Positions 36,008-44,455 of a stretch of 64,000 nucleotides of DNA are shown here, one piece after another. Origin of the DNA: Rhizobium leucaenae USDA 9039. Lineage in GTDB: Bacteria > Pseudomonadota > Alphaproteobacteria > Rhizobiales > Rhizobiaceae. A program made the translations under genes and the position numbers. Position 1 is the stretch's first letter; each line of letters starts with the position of its first letter. The notes beneath the pieces were generated by a model. It was given only the letters and a program-made list of their open reading frames with translations, was not told the origin of the DNA and did no database searches. The DNA lies in NCBI RefSeq assembly GCF_000426285.1, contig NZ_AUFB01000023.1, positions 16,741 through 80,740 on the forward strand, in the 5' to 3' direction.

Positions 36008-36724
36008 ATGTCATCCCAACACGCTGTCATCATTGGCGGCTCATCCGGTATCGGCCTTGCGACCGCCGCCCATCTTCTCGAAAAAGGGTATCGGGTGACG
36101 ATCACCGGTCGCGATGCGGCAAAGCTTCGGGAGACGGCGGAAAGCCTCGCCGGCGACATCGCCATGATCGCCATGGACGCCGCCGACCTCACCTGTCTTG
36201 CCAAAATCTTCGAGACGATCGGGCCGCTCGATCACCTCGTTCTGGCATTGGGCGGCGGCGATGGCGGCGGCCCCTTCGCTTCCGTCGATCTTGCCGATGT
36301 CAAAAAAGGGTTCGAGCAGAAGACGATGGCGCATTTTGCCTGCGCCCAGGCGTGTCTTCCCTATCTCTCGAAAGAAGGCAGCATCACCTTCGTTTCCGCC
36401 GTCTCGGCACAGGCGGCCTTGCCGGGAACGGCAGGACTCGCAGCCGTCAATGCCGCAATCGCTGCCCTTGCGCCAGTTCTTGCCGTCGAACTCAAGCCGA
36501 TCCGGGTGAACTGCGTCTCGCCGGGCGTCGTTGAAACGCCCTGGTGGGATTTCCTCGGCGAAGAACAGAGGGCGCCGGTCTTTGCGAGCTTCGCTGCGCG
36601 CACGCCGGTCGGACGTGTCGGCCGCCCGCAAGAGATCGCCGAAGCCATCGCCTTCCTGATCGGCAACGGTTTCACCAGCGGCCACACGCTGATCTGCGAT
36701 GGCGGCATCCGGCTCGGCCAATAA
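36008..36724 (+). CDS. SDR-family protein lacking the catalytic Tyr-Lys
   Basis: A 238-residue Rossmann-fold SDR: nucleotide motif GGSSGIG (10-16) and C-terminal 'RVNCVSPGVVETPWWD' and 'FTSGHTLICDGGIRLG' are typical. In the active-site helix the expected YxxxK reads L-A-A-V-N within 'GTAGLAAVNAAIAAL', so both catalytic residues are absent. AAGGAG precedes the ATG. Its activity as a reductase is doubtful; it may be a binding or regulatory protein. Confidence 0.85.
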   Translation: MSSQHAVIIGGSSGIGLATAAHLLEKGYRVTITGRDAAKLRETAESLAGDIAMIAMDAADLTCLAKIFETIGPLDHLVLALGGGDGGGPFASVDLADVKKGFEQKTMAHFACAQACLPYLSKEGSITFVSAVSAQAALPGTAGLAAVNAAIAALAPVLAVELKPIRVNCVSPGVVETPWWDFLGEEQRAPVFASFAARTPVGRVGRPQEIAEAIAFLIGNGFTSGHTLICDGGIRLGQ

Positions 36725-36764
36725 CCCGGAGCGCGCCATTGCCGGTCATCACCGGCAATGGCCT

Positions 36765-37208
36765 TTATTTGCCGCCGACGTCAGCCTGCAGATGCGTCAG
36801 AATATTGATCAGTTCGGGAGCTCTGTCGCGGATCTCGCGAAGGTGGATGGCAGTTAGCCGGTGCAGGATGTCCTCCGATTTTTTCGTGAGCTGCAGCGTT
36901 TGCCGGCGTTTGTCGGCAGGATCGGGATGGCGGGTGACATAGTCGGCATCGATCAGCCTGCCAACCAATTCAGTTGCCGTATGCGGCGCGATCAGCAGCC
37001 GTTCCGCCAGCATGCCGATGGTCATTGTCTCACCCTGTGGATTGCCCTTGATTGCCAGCAAAGCCTGATGTTGCTGCGGCGGCAGCCCCTCCTGATGGGC
37101 AGCCGAGGTGCTGAAATCCATGAATTTCCGGAGCGTATAGCGCAGTATCGCCAAAGCCTCGTAATCCGCCTGCGATAGCGTTTCTTTCAATTCCCGCGCC
37201 ACTTCCAA
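36765..37208 (-). CDS. MarR-family transcriptional regulator
   Basis: A 147-residue winged-helix protein: 'EALAILRYTLRKFMDFSTSAA', 'HQALLAIKG', 'TIGMLAERLLIAPHTATELVGRLIDADYVTRHPDPADKRR' containing the recognition helix and the wing. Divergent from the ClC gene; a perfect palindrome at 37246-37266 lies between and is a likely operator for both. Confidence 0.92.
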   Translation of the reverse strand: MEVARELKETLSQADYEALAILRYTLRKFMDFSTSAAHQEGLPPQQHQALLAIKGNPQGETMTIGMLAERLLIAPHTATELVGRLIDADYVTRHPDPADKRRQTLQLTKKSEDILHRLTAIHLREIRDRAPELINILTHLQADVGGK

Positions 37209-37245
37209 TCTTCCTTATAAATTCATTCTATTTTCAGCCGTTGCT

Positions 37246-37266
37246 TTATATCGCATTACGATATAA
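37246..37266. promoter_or_regulatory. MarR-type palindromic operator
   Basis: Perfect 8-bp arms TTATATCG (37246-37253) and CGATATAA (37259-37266) with a 5-base centre, between divergent marR and clc. Size and AT content match MarR-dimer sites. Function is inferred. Confidence 0.6.
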
Positions 37267-37320
37267 TTGCCATGGCAGTTCCGGCCATCTGCCGCCGCGC
37301 TTTAGCACAGAAAGCATTCC

Positions 37321-39120
37321 ATGCAGGATATCAACGTACATCATCGGCCCGCCCATGATTTCTCGGGTGGCGCTTCGCGTAAAGACAATGGAGATTTTAC
37401 CACGGACAAGCGTGTCCTGGTGCTTGCGGCCATGGCGCTGGTCGTCGGCACAGGTGGCGCCCTGTCGGCCTGGGTGCTGATCAATCTCATTGCGCTCGTC
37501 ACCAACGTCGTCTGGCTGTTCAAGATCAGCGTCGAACCGCTGTCGCTCGGCACCGTCGCCCGCTCCCCCTGGATGGTGGCCGCGCCCGTCATCGGCGGGA
37601 TCGTCATCGGACTCATGGCACGCTACGGTTCTGAAAAGATCCGCGGCCACGGCATTCCGGAAGCGATCGAGGCGATCCTGATCGGCGGCAGCCGCATGTC
37701 GCCGAAAGTGGCGGTCCTGAAGCCGCTCTCTTCCGCCATCTCGATCGGCACCGGCGGTCCGTTCGGTGCGGAAGGGCCGATCATCATGACCGGCGGCGCC
37801 ATCGGTTCGCTCTTCGCACAGTTCTTTCACCTGAGCGCCGCCGAGCGCAAGACGCTGCTGGTCGCAGGTGCCGCCGCCGGCATGACCGCGATCTTCGGCT
37901 CACCCATCGCCGCCGTCATGCTGGCCGTCGAACTGCTGCTGTTCGAATGGAAGCCGCGCAGCTTCATTCCGGTCGTGATCGCGTCCTGCGTCTCCATCGC
38001 CTGGCGGCCACTGCTGATCGGCAGCGGTCCGCTCTTCCCGGCCCATTTCGACATGCAGCTAAGCTGGTGGGGCATCCTGCTCGCCGCCGGTGTCGGCATC
38101 TTGGCCGGCCTGCAATCCGGCCTTTTGACGACGCTGCTCTACCGCATCGAGGACGCCTTCGAAAAACTCCCCATTCATTGGATGTGGTGGCCCGCGCTCG
38201 GCGGCCTCATTGTCGGTCTCGGCGGGTTGATCGAACCGCGCGCACTCGGCGTCGGCTATGACATCATCTCCGATCTGCTGAACGACCACGTCGTTGCCAT
38301 CGCGGTGCTGGCCATTCTCTTGGTCAAGTCCGGTATATGGCTGGTCGCTTTGTCGTCGGGAACGTCGGGCGGCGTGCTTGCACCGCTGCTCATCCTCGGC
38401 GGCACGCTCGGTTGGCTTATCGGCCTCATTCTGCCCGGAGATCCCGGCTTCTGGGCGCTGCTCGGCATGGCCGCGATGATGGGCGGTACGATGCGCGCGC
38501 CGCTGACCGGTACCTTCTTCGCCATCGAACTGACGGGCGACATGCATGCGCTCGTGCCGCTGCTTACCGCCACCGTCGCAGCTTACGCGGTCACCGTGTT
38601 GTTGTTGAAGCGCTCGATCCTGACGGAAAAGATCGCGCGCCGCGGCCAGCACATTACCCGCGAATACGGCATCGATCCGTTCGAATTGACCCGCGCTGCC
38701 GATATCATGATTGCGAAGGTGAATACGCTTCCCGCCGCGATGCCGGCGGCAGAGGCTTTGACGCAGTTAACGGAGCAACCGGACGCCCATCGCTTTTATC
38801 CCGTCGTCGAGACCGACGGGCGTCTGGTCGGCATGATCTCGCGCGCCGATGCCCTCAGATGGCAGAGCCAATCCGATCTTGCCGGTCAGACACTTTATGA
38901 TCTGATCTCGGATACGTCCATTCCGGTCGCTCATCCCGAAGACACGGTTGGCCGCGTCGCCGATATCATGATCCATGCCGATACCGGCCGCGTTCCCGTC
39001 GTCGACGAGCGGACCGGCGTTCTTGTCGGCCTCATCGCCCGCAAGGATTTGCTGCGCCTGCGCAGCGCAGCCAACCGCTCTGAATTCGAGCGCGGCGCCT
39101 ATCTCGGCGCGAAACGTTAA
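37321..39120 (+). CDS. ClC-family chloride channel/antiporter with CBS domains
   Basis: A 599-residue membrane protein. ClC selectivity motifs are visible: GHGIPEAIE (about 109-117), GPFGAEGP with the gating Glu at about residue 151, and 'SSGTSGGVLAPLLILGG'. About 10-12 membrane helices are followed by two C-terminal CBS domains (about 455-590). Members exchange chloride or fluoride with protons; substrate cannot be fixed. The divergent MarR gene suggests inducible expression. Confidence 0.93.
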   Translation: MQDINVHHRPAHDFSGGASRKDNGDFTTDKRVLVLAAMALVVGTGGALSAWVLINLIALVTNVVWLFKISVEPLSLGTVARSPWMVAAPVIGGIVIGLMARYGSEKIRGHGIPEAIEAILIGGSRMSPKVAVLKPLSSAISIGTGGPFGAEGPIIMTGGAIGSLFAQFFHLSAAERKTLLVAGAAAGMTAIFGSPIAAVMLAVELLLFEWKPRSFIPVVIASCVSIAWRPLLIGSGPLFPAHFDMQLSWWGILLAAGVGILAGLQSGLLTTLLYRIEDAFEKLPIHWMWWPALGGLIVGLGGLIEPRALGVGYDIISDLLNDHVVAIAVLAILLVKSGIWLVALSSGTSGGVLAPLLILGGTLGWLIGLILPGDPGFWALLGMAAMMGGTMRAPLTGTFFAIELTGDMHALVPLLTATVAAYAVTVLLLKRSILTEKIARRGQHITREYGIDPFELTRAADIMIAKVNTLPAAMPAAEALTQLTEQPDAHRFYPVVETDGRLVGMISRADALRWQSQSDLAGQTLYDLISDTSIPVAHPEDTVGRVADIMIHADTGRVPVVDERTGVLVGLIARKDLLRLRSAANRSEFERGAYLGAKR

Positions 39121-39214
39121 GGGGAGGAGGAGCGGCGTCAGCGGGGCAAGGAGAATCCCGCGGCGCTGCCTTTCATTTCAAGGTTGGGAAAGAAAGAGCG
39201 ATCCACGACGACCG

Positions 39215-39360
39215 ATGGATGTTTACGATCCTGGGTGCCTACAAACGTAGGTGGGCACCGTGTGTCCAGGCCCACGGGCCTGGTCAGGGACAGCTCCCTT
39301 TGGATCGAGTATGGCCCCAGGGATTGTGGTTCCTGTCGGGAAGCGCAGACCGCACATCTT
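39215..39360 (-). ncRNA. ssrS: 6S RNA
   Basis: Predicted regulatory RNA that binds sigma-70 RNA polymerase. The locus lies just downstream of zapA on the same strand, the classical position of ssrS. The 5' and 3' ends can pair as a closing stem: minus-strand GATGTGCGGTC (39358-39348) with GATCG...ACATC (39230-39218). Internal segments resemble 6S blocks (CAATCCCTGGGGCC against enteric CAGUCCCCUGAGCC), and GC-rich hairpins (CCAGGCCC/GGGCCTGG and CCTAC/GTAGG) follow. TATATAA immediately upstream is a good -10 box. Exact ends are uncertain by several bases. Confidence 0.75.
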
Positions 39361-39428
39361 ATATAAAGAGAATTCTCCCCTTGTACCAGAGGGTGCCGCG
39401 ACGCAATCCCTATAAATAAAAGAAAGCC

Positions 39429-39806
39429 TCAGTTCGGCTCCGCACTCGGACGAACCGTCAGTTTTTCGGTGATGCCGCGAATGCGCGTCGTTACTTCGTC
39501 GATGACTGTCGCCAGCGTCTCTTCGCTGCGGGCATTGGCCGCAAGCACGGTGTCACGATTGCTGCGCAGGCTTTCGAGTTCGGCTTCCAGCGCCGAGACA
39601 CGGCGCGTCAATTCCGCCACCTCGTCCATGATCATGATGCCGGCCATGACGGTCACCCGCAGATCGCCGATCTCGCCGAACTGGCTCTTCAGATGCATGA
39701 CGTAGCGGTCGAAGCGGGTGGCGAGATCCGTCAGATGCTCTTCCTGCCCTTCTTCGCAGGCCATGCGATAGGCCTTGCCGTCGATCGTTACCGTTACCTG
39801 CGCCAT
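39429..39806 (-). CDS. zapA: Cell division protein ZapA
   Basis: A 125-residue FtsZ-ring-associated protein. N-terminal 'AQVTVTIDGKAYRMACEEGQEEHLTDLATRFD' is the ZapA signature, followed by a coiled coil ('DEVAELTRRVSALEAELESL'). It stabilises FtsZ bundling at midcell. It follows a DUF4164 coiled-coil gene and precedes 6S RNA. Confidence 0.92.
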   Translation of the reverse strand: MAQVTVTIDGKAYRMACEEGQEEHLTDLATRFDRYVMHLKSQFGEIGDLRVTVMAGIMIMDEVAELTRRVSALEAELESLRSNRDTVLAANARSEETLATVIDEVTTRIRGITEKLTVRPSAEPN

Positions 39807-39855
39807 CAGACTTTCCGATCATTGCCGCTGATCGCGACGGCTGCATCCCGAGGGA

Positions 39856-40131
39856 TCAGCGGTCGAGCACGGCTCTTATGGTTTCCATCGCCGTCACCAG
39901 CCGGCGCGACACTTCGCGATTGACTTCTTCGAGCCGGTTCGCTCGGAACTCGGCCTGATCGAGTTCCTGGGCGAGCCGCGAGCGATCCGCATGCACCCGG
40001 CGAACCTCGCCTTCGACATCGCTTTGTGCGCGTTCACGTTCGAACCGCACGTCGACGGCGCCTTCCAAAGTCGAAAGCGCCTGGCGCAACTGAGCGAGCG
40101 CCACATCCACCGTTTTGCCTGAGGGTGTCAT
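39856..40131 (-). CDS. DUF4164 coiled-coil protein
   Basis: A 91-residue, almost entirely helical protein: 'VALAQLRQALSTLEGAVDVRFERER' then 'RSRLAQELDQAEFRANRLEEVNREVSRRL'. DUF4164 genes sit next to zapA in Rhizobiales; role unknown but possibly in division. The ATG at 40131 (MTPSGKT) is used; the frame is open for 24 more codons. Confidence 0.85.
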   Translation of the reverse strand: MTPSGKTVDVALAQLRQALSTLEGAVDVRFERERAQSDVEGEVRRVHADRSRLAQELDQAEFRANRLEEVNREVSRRLVTAMETIRAVLDR

Positions 40132-40531
40132 GCCTTTCGATTCCCCGCGCAAGGCCCGAATCAAAATATCCGGCCACTCGACTGATTTCCCAACAATATT
40201 CAACTCGGCAACTGAACGTCAATAAAGGCCATCATGCGACAGGGGGCCTAATCTGTGGATGAAGGTCGTCTTTATGACTTAGGCGGGCTCTGCCTTATCC
40301 ATGTCGTCTTTTGTACAAGTCGACAGGCAAATGTCGAAAAATTGCCGCACCACCCCCTGATCGGCCCGTGGATTTATTGACTTGCTCGCCCTAACTGCTA
40401 TGTCTCAGCCGCCTGAGGCAGTAGTGAAAACGGAGTTTGTAAGGACTTCTCCGTTTCGGCCGCCTTTCACCGGTGGCCCTGCCTCCCAAGCGTGTGGCCA
40501 TCCCCCGAACCCGGAACCCTGCGGAAAAACC
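40132..40531. promoter_or_regulatory. zapA/tkt divergent control region with structured tkt leader
   Basis: About 400 bases. A plausible tkt promoter is TTGACT (40377-40382), 16-base spacer, TATGTC (40399-40404). The roughly 120-base leader that follows contains a perfect 8-bp stem AAACGGAG/CTCCGTTT (40428-40435, 40449-40456). No gene is supported here. Confidence 0.5.
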
Positions 40532-42514
40532 ATGATCTCTCGCGAACAACACGACCGGATGGCGAATGCGATCCGTTTCCTTGCCATGGATGCTGTCGAG
40601 AAGGCCAATTCCGGTCACCCCGGTTTGCCGATGGGGATGGCGGATGTCGCCACCGTTCTCTTTAGCAAATATCTGCGTTTCGATCCGAAGCATCCGCATT
40701 GGCCGAACCGTGACCGCTTCGTGCTCTCGGCCGGCCACGGCTCCATGCTGCTCTATTCGCTGCTGTACTTGACCGGCTACCCCGACATGGGCGTGGAGGA
40801 CCTCAAGCAATTCCGTCAGCTCGGGTCCAAGACCGCCGGCCATCCGGAATATGGTCACGCCACCGGTATCGAAACTACGACCGGCCCGCTTGGCCAGGGC
40901 ATTGCCAACTCGGTCGGCATGGCGATCGCCGAGCGCAAGCTGCGTGAGGAATTCGGCGCGGATCTGATGGATCACCATACCTATGTCATGTGCGGCGACG
41001 GCTGCCTGATGGAAGGTATCAGCCATGAAGCGATCGCGCTCGCCGGCCACCTGAAGCTGAACAAGCTCATCCTCTTCTGGGACAACAACTCGATCACCAT
41101 CGACGGCGCTATCTCGCTTTCGGATTCGACCGACCAGGTCGCCCGCTTCAAGGCCGTTCACTGGAACACGATCGAAGTCGACGGCCACGACCAGGCCGCC
41201 ATCGGCGCCGCCATCGAAGCCGCTCACCAGTCCGACCGCCCGACGCTGATCGCCTGCAAGACGATCATCGGCTTCGGCGCTCCGAACAAGCAGGGCACCC
41301 ACAAGGTTCACGGCTCGCCGCTCGGCGCCGAGGAGATCGCAGCGACCCGCGTTGCGCTGAACTGGCCCTATGAAGCTTTCGTTATTCCGGAGGACATTCT
41401 CTCCGAATGGCGTGCGACCGGCGAGCGGTCGGTCGACATCCGCACGGCCTGGGAAGGCCGAGTCGCGAGCGCCGAGGCCGGTAAGAAGGCTGAGTTCAAC
41501 CGCCGCTTCGCCGGCGAACTGCCGGCAGGCTTCGATGCCGCCATCAGCGACTACAAGAAGAAGCTTGCCGAAACCAAGCCGACGCTTGCAACCCGCAAGG
41601 CATCGGAAGACGCGCTCGAAGTCATCAACGGCTTCCTGCCGGAAACCCTCGGCGGCTCCGCCGACCTGACGCCGTCGAACAACACCAAGACCAGCCAGAT
41701 GAAGTCGATCACCCCGACCGATTTCTCCGGCCGTTACGTCCACTGGGGCATTCGCGAACACGGCATGGCCGCGGCCATGAATGGCATTGCGTTGCACGGT
41801 GGCTTGATCCCCTATTCCGGCGGCTTTCTGATCTTCACGGACTATTGCCGTCCGCCGCTGCGTCTCGCTGCGCTGATGGGCATTCGCGTCATCCACGTTC
41901 TGACGCATGACTCCATCGGCGTCGGCGAAGACGGCCCGACCCACCAGCCTGTCGAACAGATCGCCGGCCTGCGCGCCATTCCGAACTTCCTGCTGTTCCG
42001 CCCGGCCGATGCCACCGAGACGGCGGAATGCTGGCAGATCGCGGTCAAGACGCACAATCGTCCGTCCGGTCTCGCGCTGACCCGCCAGAACCTGCTCGCC
42101 GCGCGTACCGAATACAGCGAGAAGAACCTCTGCGAACAGGGCGCCTATACGCTTGCCGGCAGTGCCGATGCCAAGGTGACGATCTTCGCTTCGGGTTCCG
42201 AAGTCGAAATCGCCGTCGCCGCCCGCACCGCGCTGGAAGGCAAGGGGATTTCCACCCGCGTCGTTTCCGTTCCCTGCACGGAGCTCTTCTTCGAGCAGCC
42301 GGACGCCTATCGACAGGAAGTGCTCGGCAACTCGCCCGTCAAGATCGCCGTCGAAGCCGCCGTGCGCGAAGGCTGGGACGCATTCATCGGTCCGGAAGGC
42401 GCCTTTATCGGCATGAAGAGCTTCGGCGCTTCCGCCCCTTACAAGGACGTCTACAAGCATTTCGGCATCACCCCGGAAGCGGTTGTCGCCGCCGCCGAGG
42501 CAAAGCTTTCCTGA
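40532..42514 (+). CDS. tkt: Transketolase
   Basis: Thiamine-diphosphate enzyme of the pentose phosphate and Calvin cycles. The 660-residue length is typical. Motifs: 'MDAVEKANSGHPGLPMGMAD', 'RDRFVLSAGHGSMLLYS', ThDP site GDGCLMEG...LILFWDNNSI, and the C-terminal pyrimidine-binding region 'GIREHGMAAAMNGIALHGG' and 'THDSIGVGEDGPTHQPVEQ'. The ATG at 40532 begins MISREQHDRMANAIRF. It is followed 62 bases later by gap. Confidence 0.97.
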   Translation: MISREQHDRMANAIRFLAMDAVEKANSGHPGLPMGMADVATVLFSKYLRFDPKHPHWPNRDRFVLSAGHGSMLLYSLLYLTGYPDMGVEDLKQFRQLGSKTAGHPEYGHATGIETTTGPLGQGIANSVGMAIAERKLREEFGADLMDHHTYVMCGDGCLMEGISHEAIALAGHLKLNKLILFWDNNSITIDGAISLSDSTDQVARFKAVHWNTIEVDGHDQAAIGAAIEAAHQSDRPTLIACKTIIGFGAPNKQGTHKVHGSPLGAEEIAATRVALNWPYEAFVIPEDILSEWRATGERSVDIRTAWEGRVASAEAGKKAEFNRRFAGELPAGFDAAISDYKKKLAETKPTLATRKASEDALEVINGFLPETLGGSADLTPSNNTKTSQMKSITPTDFSGRYVHWGIREHGMAAAMNGIALHGGLIPYSGGFLIFTDYCRPPLRLAALMGIRVIHVLTHDSIGVGEDGPTHQPVEQIAGLRAIPNFLLFRPADATETAECWQIAVKTHNRPSGLALTRQNLLAARTEYSEKNLCEQGAYTLAGSADAKVTIFASGSEVEIAVAARTALEGKGISTRVVSVPCTELFFEQPDAYRQEVLGNSPVKIAVEAAVREGWDAFIGPEGAFIGMKSFGASAPYKDVYKHFGITPEAVVAAAEAKLS

Positions 42515-42576
42515 GGGTGCCGAAAGGCGCTCTCCATTCCAATAGACAATACCCTGAGTGAACGGGAGTGAACACA

Positions 42577-43587
42577 ATGACTGTAAAAGTTGCCATTAAC
42601 GGTTTCGGCCGCATCGGTCGTAACGTCCTGCGCGCGATCGTCGAATCCGGCCGCACCGACATCGAAGTCGTTGCCATCAACGACCTCGGCCCGGTCGAGA
42701 CCAACGCCCATCTTCTGCGCTATGATTCGATTCACGGCCGTTTCCCGGCTGAAGTGAAGGTCGAAGGCGACTCGATCATCATCAACAACGGCAAGCCGAT
42801 CAAGGTCACCGCCATCAAGGATCCGGCAACCCTGCCGCACCGTGACCTCGGCGTCGACATTGCGATGGAATGCACCGGCATCTTCACCGCCCGCGACAAG
42901 GCTGCCCTGCATCTGACGGCAGGCGCCAAGCGCGTCATCGTCTCGGCTCCTGCCGACGGCGCCGATCTCACCGTCGTCTACGGCGTCAACCACGACCAGT
43001 TGACCAAGGAACATCAGGTCATCTCCAACGCATCCTGCACGACGAACTGCCTGGTTCCGGTCGTCAAGGTTCTGCATGACCTGATTGGCGTCGATCATGG
43101 CTTCATGACCACGATCCACTCCTACACCAACGACCAGCCCTCGCTCGACCAGATGCACAAGGATCTGTACCGCGCCCGCGCTGCCGCGCTCTCGATGATC
43201 CCGACCTCCACCGGCGCCGCCAAGGCCGTCGGCCTCGTGCTGCCGGAACTGAAGGGCAAGCTCGATGGTTCGTCGGTTCGCGTGCCGACCCCGAACGTTT
43301 CGGTCGTCGACCTGAAGTTCGTCGCCAAGCGCGCCACGACCGTCCAGGAAATCAACGATGCCATCAAGGCGGCTTCCAACGGCGCCCTGAAGGGTGTCCT
43401 CGGCTACACCGACGAGCCTCTGGTTTCGCGCGACTTCAACCATGACAGCCATTCGTCGATCTTCGCACTCGACCAGACCAAGGTCATGGACGGCACCTTC
43501 GTGCGCATCCTCACCTGGTACGACAACGAGTGGGGCTTCTCGAACCGCATGGCCGACACGGCCGTCGCGTTTGCCAAGCTGATCTGA
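42577..43587 (+). CDS. gap: Glyceraldehyde-3-phosphate dehydrogenase, type I
   Basis: Catalyses the NAD-dependent oxidation and phosphorylation step of glycolysis. It has 336 residues with NAD-binding 'VAINGFGRIGRNVLRAI', active-site Cys in SNASCTTNCLVP, and 'VPTPNVSVVDLKF'. The start MTVKVAI is preferred over an ATG three codons upstream. Cotranscription with tkt is likely. Confidence 0.97.
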   Translation: MTVKVAINGFGRIGRNVLRAIVESGRTDIEVVAINDLGPVETNAHLLRYDSIHGRFPAEVKVEGDSIIINNGKPIKVTAIKDPATLPHRDLGVDIAMECTGIFTARDKAALHLTAGAKRVIVSAPADGADLTVVYGVNHDQLTKEHQVISNASCTTNCLVPVVKVLHDLIGVDHGFMTTIHSYTNDQPSLDQMHKDLYRARAAALSMIPTSTGAAKAVGLVLPELKGKLDGSSVRVPTPNVSVVDLKFVAKRATTVQEINDAIKAASNGALKGVLGYTDEPLVSRDFNHDSHSSIFALDQTKVMDGTFVRILTWYDNEWGFSNRMADTAVAFAKLI

Positions 43588-43589
43588 TC

Positions 43590-43814
43590 ATGGCCTTCCG
43601 CCCTCTCCTTCCGACGACAGTTCGCTGGCGTCCCATGGAAGGAGACGGGCTGGAGCATCTGACGATCGCTCACATCGACACGGCCACCGGCGCAGCCATT
43701 CGCGCCTGTGGTACCATCATCGGCGGCCGCGGAGATTCGCCCTGCGACCTGCCCGTCGATGCCGATGGCCTGGTGATCGACTATCCCATCTATTTCAAGC
43801 GTGTGGATGTTTGA
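43590..43814 (+). pseudogene. Internally deleted glycolipid-binding-domain (PF06475-like) gene
   Basis: A 74-codon frame starting 2 bases after gap. Its first ~50 residues (TVRWRPMEGDGLEHLTI ... IIGGRGDSP) resemble the N terminus of the roughly 180-residue putative glycolipid-binding family, and its last ~20 (DLPVDADGLVIDYPIYFKRV) resemble that family's C terminus. The roughly 100-residue middle is missing with the frame kept, so it looks like an in-frame internal deletion. It could still be translated by coupling to gap. Family assignment is from memory. Confidence 0.6.
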
Positions 43815-43823
43815 TACAGCCGA

Positions 43824-44183
43824 TCAAGCTGCGGCCTCGATGTCGAACTCGACATGTATCCGGTCATAAGGAAAGACGATGCCATCGGCTGTTCTGTCGA
43901 TCACGCCGTTGCGCAGCAAAAGCTCAACGTCGGCATGAACACCTTTGAAATCTCTGTCCACGCGACGCGCGACTTCGCGCATGCTGATGGCCCCTTGTCC
44001 AGTCATGACCCGCAGGATTTCAAGGCGCTTGGGGGCGAGAACGCGGTGCATCAGATCCCACGAAGCAAAGGCAAGACTCTCGTCCGCCGCAGCCTCCTGT
44101 CCGGCCTCTGCGGATTTCCACGCCTTTGCCGCACGGCTCAACGTTTCTTCCAACGTCTCTATTTTAACCTTAAGCGTTGTCAT
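43824..44183 (-). CDS. HTH DNA-binding protein, probable antitoxin of a TumE-type pair
   Basis: A 119-residue protein with a winged helix-turn-helix ('RLEILRVMTGQGAISMREVARRVDRDFKGVHADVELLLRNGVIDRT') after an N-terminal helical region; it resembles the HVO_A0114-type DNA-binding family often encoded next to TumE (DUF6516) toxins. Its start overlaps the upstream toxin-like gene by 14 bases. It would act as antitoxin and autorepressor; this is inferred from context. Confidence 0.75.
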   Translation of the reverse strand: MTTLKVKIETLEETLSRAAKAWKSAEAGQEAAADESLAFASWDLMHRVLAPKRLEILRVMTGQGAISMREVARRVDRDFKGVHADVELLLRNGVIDRTADGIVFPYDRIHVEFDIEAAA

Positions 44184-44397
44184 CGAACCATCCTTTCACG
44201 TCCTGCATGAAATCGGCGAGCAGTTTGTCGACACTCTCGAAGACGTATGACACTTCAGTGGCGCCCAAGTGTTTGTGATCGCCTTTGCCGGCCTCGTTGT
44301 CGTAGCGCAGCACACAAGTGCCTTCGGCGATCAGCGCTAGACGGTATTTTATCGTGTGGAGGCTGCCGCGCAGAGAAATGGGCACTTGCCAGATCAC
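44170..44397 (-). CDS. TumE/DUF6516-like toxin, N terminus disrupted
   Basis: From a GTG at 44397 the product is 75 residues: 'IWQVPISLRGSLHTIKYRLALI', 'VLRYDNEAGKGDHKHLG', 'VYVFESV'-like core and 'LLADFMQDVKGW', matching the DUF6516 toxin core. Homology-like sequence continues upstream without a start (KLVQKTRRQLRDGAFIEIV) to an in-frame stop at 44464-44466. The only ATG there (44455) is one base out of frame. Either translation begins at GTG or ATT, or a single-base frameshift has inactivated it. Confidence 0.6.
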   Translation of the reverse strand: MIWQVPISLRGSLHTIKYRLALIAEGTCVLRYDNEAGKGDHKHLGATEVSYVFESVDKLLADFMQDVKGWFDDNA

Positions 44398-44455
44398 AAT
44401 TTCGATGAATGCGCCGTCACGGAGTTGACGCCTTGTCTTCTGGACTAGCTTCCAT

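Noticed and set aside
39121..39428. Short protein frames in the clc-zapA gap
   Set aside because: They lie in the 6S RNA region, have no ribosome sites and no conserved features.
40391..42577. 728-codon frame antisense to tkt
   Set aside because: Chance frame opposite a high-GC, highly biased gene; composition is unlike a real protein.
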